Of a stretch of 64,000 nucleotides of DNA, positions 58,093 through 64,000 are shown one piece after another; position 1 is the stretch's first letter, and every line of letters begins with the position of its first letter. The notes below the pieces were generated by a model, which was not told the DNA's origin, did no database searches, and saw only the letters and a program-made list of their open reading frames with translations. The stretch comes from Diphasiastrum complanatum. Lineage: Eukaryota; Streptophyta; Lycopodiopsida; Lycopodiales; Lycopodiaceae. The stretch is from NCBI GenBank assembly GCA_029204225.1, contig MU832064.1:1-64000 (forward strand), given 5' to 3'. Both the position numbers and the translations under genes were made by a program.

Positions 58093-58765
58093 GCTCTGAC
58101 TAGTTGGATGGGGAAAGTATCCCGTAACTAGCAACTGCTGAGTGTCTATGCCCATATGATCGTGTAGAGGCAAAAGTGACTGATGAAGTAAAAGCATCTC
58201 ACGGATAAGAAGCCCCAAATACCGAGCATCAGGATAAGAGAAAAAACTGGTAAGTGTATGTGGACCATCCTGATAAAGACAATAATATCGACCACGGATC
58301 TCATAATAGGCTGGGCATCAAATTAAGAAGTGTGCCTCATCTTCAAGCTCACGCGGGATATTCCAGCAGCAACCAGTCTCAACAACAAGTTGATGGGAAG
58401 AGGTGCGTAGTTGTCCAATGCGATAACGCAAGCTGTATGAGAGTGATTGAAAGAGATACAGCGGGAGCAGAGGTAAACCAGCTGGATCAAGTGAAAGAAA
58501 GTGTGTCTGGTAATAAATGCGGCGCGGTCAGGAAGCTGAATTGGGTCCCCATGTGTGCTATATGTAACGGCGAAAGAGCTGGCGGCGAATATACAGATTA
58601 GTGCCATGGAAGGTCCGTGACAGAGATTCCAAAGAACGTAGTAAATCCACCACTGCTGGTACAGTGAATATTTTGAATGTGCGCAAGAAGGCGTATGATA
58701 TGAAAAAACCCCTCGAGAATGATGGGAGGGGTGGCAAACTCCGCGCAAAGAATATCATGTGGCGT
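58093..58765 (-). pseudogene. Non-LTR retrotransposon RT C-terminal remnant
   Basis: On the minus strand one frame reads CAEFATPPIILEGFFHIIRL, then in the next frame LRYRIGQLRTSSHQLVVETG, CCWNIPRELEDEAHFLI, stop, CPAYYEIRGRYY and YLGLLIREMLLLHQS. The pattern RTSSHxLxxETG, EDExHFLxxCPxYxxIR is the cysteine-histidine tail seen after the RT in some non-LTR retrotransposons. Two cysteines of that finger are missing. No RT palm is seen. It is an old fragment. Confidence 0.6.
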
Positions 58766-59216
58766 AGTCTACTTGGCCCAAATCATGTGCGAAGAACTAA
58801 TAATCACATATGTACAACAATAAAATGGCATATCAAAAATGAAATATGGCCAAATACACAATGCACTATTTAAAATTGAAACCAAAGCTCTTGGCAAAGG
58901 TTGTCAAGACGAATAGTCACATCTTGAACATGGCTCTTACCAAGGCATTTGGAAGGACACTAGAAGAATCTTGGACTAGAAGAAAACTCATAGCGAGTGT
59001 AGTTCGCTCTCTACACCCCCTTATGTTTTGCATTTCCAAGGGATAGAAAGGGTTGTGGATCTAACATTAGGTGAGCAATTGGTTGTAGTACGGGATTTGG
59101 TCTAACGAGGAGAGGGTAAAATAGATTTAGAAGTGAGGAGACTTGGGCAAGTAAGGGTGTCACCGGCCTGTTGTGGGATCTAAAAGTGGAAAAACCTTGA
59201 ACCTTACTCATTCTTG

Positions 59217-59524
59217 CTTGCTTTTGGAATATTGATTGATTACTTTTGGTTTTTGGTTTGCTTTTTGTTTGTAGGCATTATTGGCTCTAGATCTTCTCCT
59301 CTTGATAAGGTTTTTCCAGTCTTTCATGTAAGTTTGTTACGAAAAGCCTTAACCAGATCAGAAAATCTGGTAGGGGATAGTGTTCTAGTTCTCCCATTGG
59401 AATATCTGGTCAAGTGGAATGATCAGCCTGTTGAGAATGCCACTCGGGAAAGAGGCAGCGTCCTTCGCAAGATTTTTCCAGACTTTGTCTTAGAGGACCA
59501 AGACGGTTCTTAAGGGGGAGGGAG
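59217..59524 (+). pseudogene. Gypsy integrase C terminus with chromodomain-like end, and purine tract
   Basis: Encodes KVFPVFHVSLLRKALTRSEN, VLPLEYLVKWNDQPVENATR, ERGSVLRKIFPDFVLEDQDG and a stop at about 59511. The VFHVSLL word and LVKWNDQPVENATxE are typical of the gypsy pol end. A conserved Trp is changed to Arg. The purine tract TAAGGGGGAGGGAG (59511-59524) follows. The rest of the element to the left is gone, replaced before about 59200 by unrelated sequence. It differs in wording from E and F, so it is another family. Confidence 0.8.
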
Positions 59525-59893
59525 TGTTACGAGCTCGTGACCAATGCCGAACCCTAGAGAACACAAATAGGTCAGATACCACAGTCAGGGTCGTGTCCAG
59601 AGTACACGACCAACAGGGCAAGACAGTGTGAGTAGTGTGCCCCCAGCACGGTCCATAGCCATGGCGGGCCTAACACAGTCTAGGGACCCTGTCAGCAGGA
59701 CAGGGCCCCCAGTTGGGTCCCGACGTGCAGTCGGCCACGTCAGTGACACATGGCCGACACTTGGCAGCCGCATGCTACCAGTCCTCACACTGGGCTAGGA
59801 GGGGCTTACTCTATATCAGGGAGTAGGCAAGGTTGGGTGGATCAGTTAGTGTTTGCCCTACTGTGGTGTTAGGATCTATTACACAGTGCCATT
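59525..59893 (+). repeat. 3' LTR of the 59.2-kb gypsy fragment
   Basis: Starts TGTTACGAGCTCGTGACC after the purine tract. It is notably GC-rich for this window up to about 59800. A TATA-like CTCTATATCAGG lies at about 59810. The right end is tentative, at ATTACACA. Confidence 0.6.
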
Positions 59894-60308
59894 AATGATT
59901 TTCTGTCAATAGCCTCTATTATTGCTTATTTCTTTTTTTCTTTTTTTTGGGGGGGAGGGGGGTCTTGACTCCCCAATCGCTCTGGGTTTTCCCATCTTGT
60001 TGTAGCTCAAATCCCTTGAAAGGTTGCCATTGAAATCTTGTAACATGCCCTCGTATGGATTTGGCGCCAAACCTTTAGCACTTGGGTGGAGGCCACATGT
60101 GGCTAGTCTTGTTGTTGATAGATGCCAAGTTGACACCAATTCTAGAGGGCTACATCTTGGATATCCGTGAGGTAGACGATGAGAGAAAAAGGGGTGGATA
60201 GTGAGTAGAAAGAGGGATTGGCATGAGCAAAACAGGAAAAACGATTGAGATGCTACACAAGGCAGTCTTGCTAGAGTGACTTTTTAAAGTCAAAAAAGAG
60301 GGGGTAGG

Positions 60309-60635
60309 TGTTATAGCCATATTCATCTAAGGACATGGAATAGTCCTAATATGGTAGACCGGCCCTTCAGTGTTTGAGATTATTGGTCACGTCGAGATTT
60401 CATTCCATGTCAAGGCCTGTATGTGACTAATGACCTTGAGAGGACCCAGACACTCTAATTGAGACATATGAAGTAGTGCATGTACCTGTGAAGTATATAG
60501 GCAAGAGGACTGTATGAAGAGCTGTATCATCACCTATGATTTATTGGGAGGTTTTGCTCCTATGTGTCTCCTGTTGTGTTTTCCTATCCTCATGTTAGGG
60601 GTTTTCCCTAGTGGCCTTTACATTGGTATCAGAAC
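60309..60635 (+). repeat. LTR with purine tract upstream and primer site downstream
   Basis: AAAAAAGAGGGGGTAGG leads into TGTTATAGCC (60309). The LTR ends CTTTACA at 60622 and is followed by TTGGTATCAGAACC, a primer site. A single LTR flanked this way belonged to two tandem copies or to a copy rearranged by LTR recombination. The LTR is 314 bp. Confidence 0.7.
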
Positions 60636-60739
60636 CAAGTTGTCGACAGGAGAATCCGTACCCGAATATATAGAGAGTAGATTCCTATGCATGAACCAAT
60701 GCAATCCCCATGCAGTCCAACTATAAATAAATTCAGGAT

Positions 60740-60887
60740 TAACATCAAATACTAAGCTATAAATCATCGAAATAGGTTGATCTTCTCCAAATAAAAGTTC
60801 ATCACCTTCATCTAATCCACATACATGAACCACAGGATGAACTAACTCTTTATTTCTGAGATCACTCCTTGAGAAAATCCGAAGCAC
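60740..60887 (-). other. Unidentified minus-strand open fragment
   Basis: About 50 codons read protein-like on the minus strand (DLRNKELVHPVVHVCGLDEG, then DELLFGEDQPISMIYSLVF). I do not recognise it. It could be a coding relic or chance. Confidence 0.25.
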
Positions 60888-61249
60888 TTACAAAGTCAAG
60901 ACCCCCAGTGGTGATAGAGGGCATCAACGAGAAAGCATTAATAGAACCACTACAGAATCACAACTACTCAGAGCGAGCCTATCTGAAAAGTCGACAAGCA
61001 ACGACCCAAGTTGCTAAGTAGGACTACCAATGGTAAAGTTAGAAATCATAGCCACTGCGTTGTACTCAATTGCCAAAGGCACAAGAATTAATTGGTAAAC
61101 TATTGCTCAATGGGCTCAAGTTTCAAATTGGAACCCAAACTATTAGAAATATTAATTGAATTTAAAACTTTGTTAAGTCAAGTTGTTGTGCACATGGTTT
61201 TAAATAGTGGCTACTTGAAGACTAGCCCTCCAAACGACCCTAGTTTTGT

Positions 61250-61301
61250 CTATATAAGGCAATTTCACACCACTTTTGTGGACTTTTGTATCATTTGGTG
61301 A

Positions 61302-61360
<59 letters not shown>
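61250..61360 (+). promoter_or_regulatory. TATA-type promoter followed by (GA)n
   Basis: CTATATAAGG (61250-61259) is followed about 45 bp on by a 56-bp GA run (61305-61360). The same TATA-then-GA/CT order is seen in fragment K on the minus strand. It is probably an LTR promoter whose boundaries I cannot set. Confidence 0.45.
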
Positions 61361-61362
<2 letters not shown>

Positions 61363-61539
61363 TCCTCCTCCTACTTCCATTGTTGGCAAAGGACCTCCTA
61401 TCATGAATGATTGTGAATGCTTATGGATGTTGAATACTTTGTTGCTTCTTTATCCATGCTATCACCATTGCTTTCTATCTTAGCATAAGCATTCAAGATC
61501 CTTGGTTCCCATAACTAAAGATCCATAGCTTCCACCAAG

Positions 61540-61745
61540 GTTACCAGCCAATTTGAATCGGGCCGATTCATCTGGTTTGAGCCGATTCATAAAGCCAGGC
61601 CGGTTCGAATTGAAAACGGTTCGAACAGGAAAAAGAAATTTAGATTTGTTTTGGTTTTTTTTTTCAGGTTCGAACCAGATTTCTGTCCAAACCGGCTCTG
61701 AATGATTCAAATGATTTGAACCATGGTTCGTGCTAACTATGGCTT
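61540..61745. repeat. Short repeat rich in GGTTCGAACC-like words
   Basis: GGTTCGAA, CGGTTCGAAC, GGTTCGAACC and TTTGAACC occur on both strands within 200 bp. CCATAGCTTCCAC and TATGGCTTCCACA mark its two edges as a direct repeat. It may be a small non-coding transposon. Confidence 0.4.
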
Positions 61746-63104
61746 CCACATCCATACATTATAGGTGTTAAATCCTTGAGAACTCAAGAAATGATCATTA
61801 GGATTTGTAGGTAGGATTTATCTTTCATTGCTAACCTTCCTTGGAAGATCAACCTCAAGAGGACAAGATCTAGAGCCAATGATGCCTAGATAAAGCAAAG
61901 AGTAAACCAAGAACTAAAAGTGATCACTCAGGTAACAACCTTAGTTGCGTAAATTTCTTCACTTCCATATCTAATCTACCCTCTCCTCATCAAATCGAAG
62001 CCTGTAATACAACTGACTACTCACCCAATGTGAAAAGCACAACCCTTTTGACCCCTTAGAAATGCAAGACACAAGGGGGTTGTAAAAAAGGGACTACACT
62101 TTCTTGGAGTGGTTGCTAGGGAGATGGTGCTAGTTTAGCAAGGAAGTGATTTGTTTTTCTAAGCATTACTCATCTTCCCAGTGAATAGTGCAAGGCTGGC
62201 TAGCTAGTAAAACAGATCTACTCGCTCGTGGTCTACTTTGCCTACTAAGATTTCTCGCAAACTAGTTCTTGTTTTTATTGTCATTCCCAAAAGTTCATCC
62301 ATCTCAGAACTATCCCTAGCAAACAGAACCATTCTACTCTTTCAATTTTATTCGCAAAGATTCCCAAATTGTTTGGTAGCTTTACTCACTATCAATGTAC
62401 TACCTTTTGTTGTTCATTTTCTACCTTTGATACCAACAAGCAAGATTATTTTCTACTCCCCATTAGTGATTTCTACTCGCCTATTTTGTATCTTTAGTCA
62501 CATAAAATTGGTTGAACTTGTCTTCCACTTAACTGTTCTCCATTCTACTTGCTTACTGTCAGAATCTAAATTTTTCTTGACTATTTTCTCATGTATTGAC
62601 TGCAACCACAAGAATGATGGTTTAAAATTCATACAATACAATTCCTAATTCAATTGTCTATTGCACTCCAATATTCAGGAGCTCTCCAAACTCTGATGGC
62701 TAGTGTCTAGAATGATCCACCCAACCGTAGGTGCCCTCTTCTTGAGTCTATCTGATTGCTATTCTGGGCCCGAGACACATGGTTGCCATGCATGGGTGAT
62801 CAATCCCCATGGTTCCATGACATCCTTTACCCGCAATCAGTGCGTGCCTCTGAGGCACCACCCCCAAGCCCCTCCATGGACTTGTGACACCAATGGTCAC
62901 CCCTGCTAACTGACGGCTAGCTACTCGTCCTACACATCTCCGCTGCTAACGACTAGGTCATAACTCCACCTACTAACATCCTGTCAGGCGGTCACACCGG
63001 GTCACTGCCTGTGATGCACCGGACCCAACCAGTCCCTTGGTGTCCATCTTGGTCACTCCTTGCTAATGCCATGGCCCTCAGCCCCTAGTAACTAGTCATG
63101 CCAG
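61746..63104. other. No gene seen
   Basis: The open stretch at 62238-62648 has no domain and biased, T-rich codons. 62690-63104 is more GC-rich than its surroundings and may be LTR or leader sequence of a gypsy element, but no tract or primer site was found. Confidence 0.5.
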
Positions 63105-63106
63105 GA

Positions 63107-64000
63107 CTATGCTAGAGCACAATTGGTATGTATGATCGCATGCAGCTCCTGCTCATGTGTGGGATATCTCTGTTGTGCTAGCGTCAATTTCTTACTTTCA
63201 AAGGCTACTACTCTACCTTCCTGACTCAACACTGCCCCCACGACAATGCCACTAGCATTCGTCTCTAGGTCGAAAGGTTTATGGGTATTAACAATATTTA
63301 GTACTGGAGCTGTGGCAAGAGCCTCCTTCAAGTTGTCAAAACTCTGCTGAGCCTCAACATCCACAATGCTGTTATTGCGTAGCAACTACCCTGGAATAGT
63401 TCATAATGGACTATTGGTAGAACTTGCAAAAGCCTAGGAAAGATTGTAACTAACGAATATCGGCCCGGTCTTGGCCACTTCTTGACCACAGCCACCTTGG
63501 CAAGGTTAACTAAAATACCCTTTGCCATCACTACGTGACCCAAGTACTTTACACGAGTCTTACACAACTCGGTTTTCTGAGCATTGGCATACAAGAGCGT
63601 TTCTTGTAGCTTGCCAAATATGGTTTGGAGATGAACCTCATGCTCCACCACCGTCTTACAATAGACCAGTATGTCATCAATAAAATTGACATGGGTTTAG
63701 AAGGCCGTCTTCTGGACGTCTTCCTCACAAATCTGTATCTGATGGTACCCACTTTTGAGATCTATCTTACTGAAAATGGTTGCTCCCTACAACACATCCA
63801 GTAGATCATCAATCTTGGGCATCAGATCTGTGCTTTATAGTGATTTTATTCAATCCCCTGTAATCCATGCACATCCAGAAACTACCATCCTTTTTCTTAA
63901 CCAACAAAATGGGAGAGGCAAAAGGTGAATAACTAGGACAGACATACCCCAACCCGAGGTATTCCTCCAACATCTTCCATACTTCCTCCTCTTTAAGGCT
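63107..64000 (-). pseudogene. Gypsy RT and RNase H, minus strand, cut by window edge
   Basis: Read from 64000 leftwards: EEVWKMLEEYLGLGYVCPSY, SPILLVKKKDGSFWMCMDYR and GLNKITIKH, then after a frameshift PKIDDLLDVL, FSKIDLKSGYHQIQI and EEDVQKTAF. About 50 residues (the segment with FGLTNAPATFQ in relatives) are missing. FIDDILVYCKTVVEHEVHLQ keeps the two catalytic aspartates. TELCKTRVKYLGHVVMAKGI follows, and RNase H begins FDLETNASGIVVGAVLSQEG, QRYPTHEQELHAIIHT, where it is truncated near 63130. The wording (KSGYHQI, HVVMAKGI) is a different family from E. Gag, protease and the 5' LTR would lie beyond the right edge. Confidence 0.88.

Noticed and set aside
62238-62648. 136-codon plus-strand open frame
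   Set aside because: T-rich, low-complexity composition, no recognisable motif or neighbouring element; likely chance.

Overview
This window looks like nuclear DNA of a seed plant with a large, repeat-rich genome. It is AT-rich and has no operons. Most of it is LTR retrotransposons nested in one another, with long GA/TC microsatellites and minisatellites between them. The only recognisable host gene is the 3' end of a plant glutamate-receptor-like channel gene with introns. A gymnosperm would fit (a non-LTR reverse transcriptase tail at 58.1-58.8 kb, a possible long TE-filled intron), but that is inference.

Layout. 1-3.6 kb holds no gene. 3.6-10.5 kb is a rearranged Ty1/copia element (A): an RT/RNase H tail, one LTR, then leader, gag, protease and integrase. 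Its integrase is split by a 3,090-bp non-autonomous LTR element (N, 6856-9945). 10.5-17.8 kb holds microsatellites, LTR fragments and a decayed coding relic (14.7-16.3 kb) with motifs resembling an amino-methyltransferase. 17.8-25.3 kb is an old copia element (D) split by a young one (C, 18225-24052) with TSD GCACT and LTRs differing at one site in 655. 25.3-30.0 kb has a minus-strand LTR fragment (K) and a truncated copia element (B). 33.2-34.3 kb carries a 25-bp minisatellite in two blocks. 34.3-40.1 kb is a minus-strand Ty3/gypsy element with a chromodomain-like tail (E, TSD TAACC). 40.8-41.4 kb is an A-rich degenerate array, and 41.8-42.3 kb a 450-bp hairpin. 42.3-48.8 kb is a three-level nest: a minus-strand copia tail (H), a complete copia copy inside it (G, TSD CTGAA), and a 700-bp solo LTR (L, TSD AACTA) inside G's gag.

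50.5-51.6 kb has the last two exons of the glutamate-receptor-like gene on the minus strand. 52.2-57.5 kb is F, a relative of E with the same unusual LTR ends. F keeps gag, protease and the chromodomain-like tail, but its RT, RNase H and integrase are replaced by about 1.8 kb of mostly open sequence I cannot identify. 57.7-64 kb holds fragments: a copia RT tail, a non-LTR RT tail, a gypsy 3' end with LTR, an LTR flanked by both a PPT and a PBS, and a minus-strand gypsy RT/RNase H that runs off the right edge.

The elements appear in every stage of decay. The RT catalytic YxDD region has been deleted from C, E and G, and is absent from F and N, so none of the complete copies could move without help. 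The least familiar signals are the non-TG/CA LTR termini (AGTTA...TAACT) shared by E and F, the novel internal region of F, three 80-bp tandem stem-loops in G's leader, and the possible methyltransferase relic.
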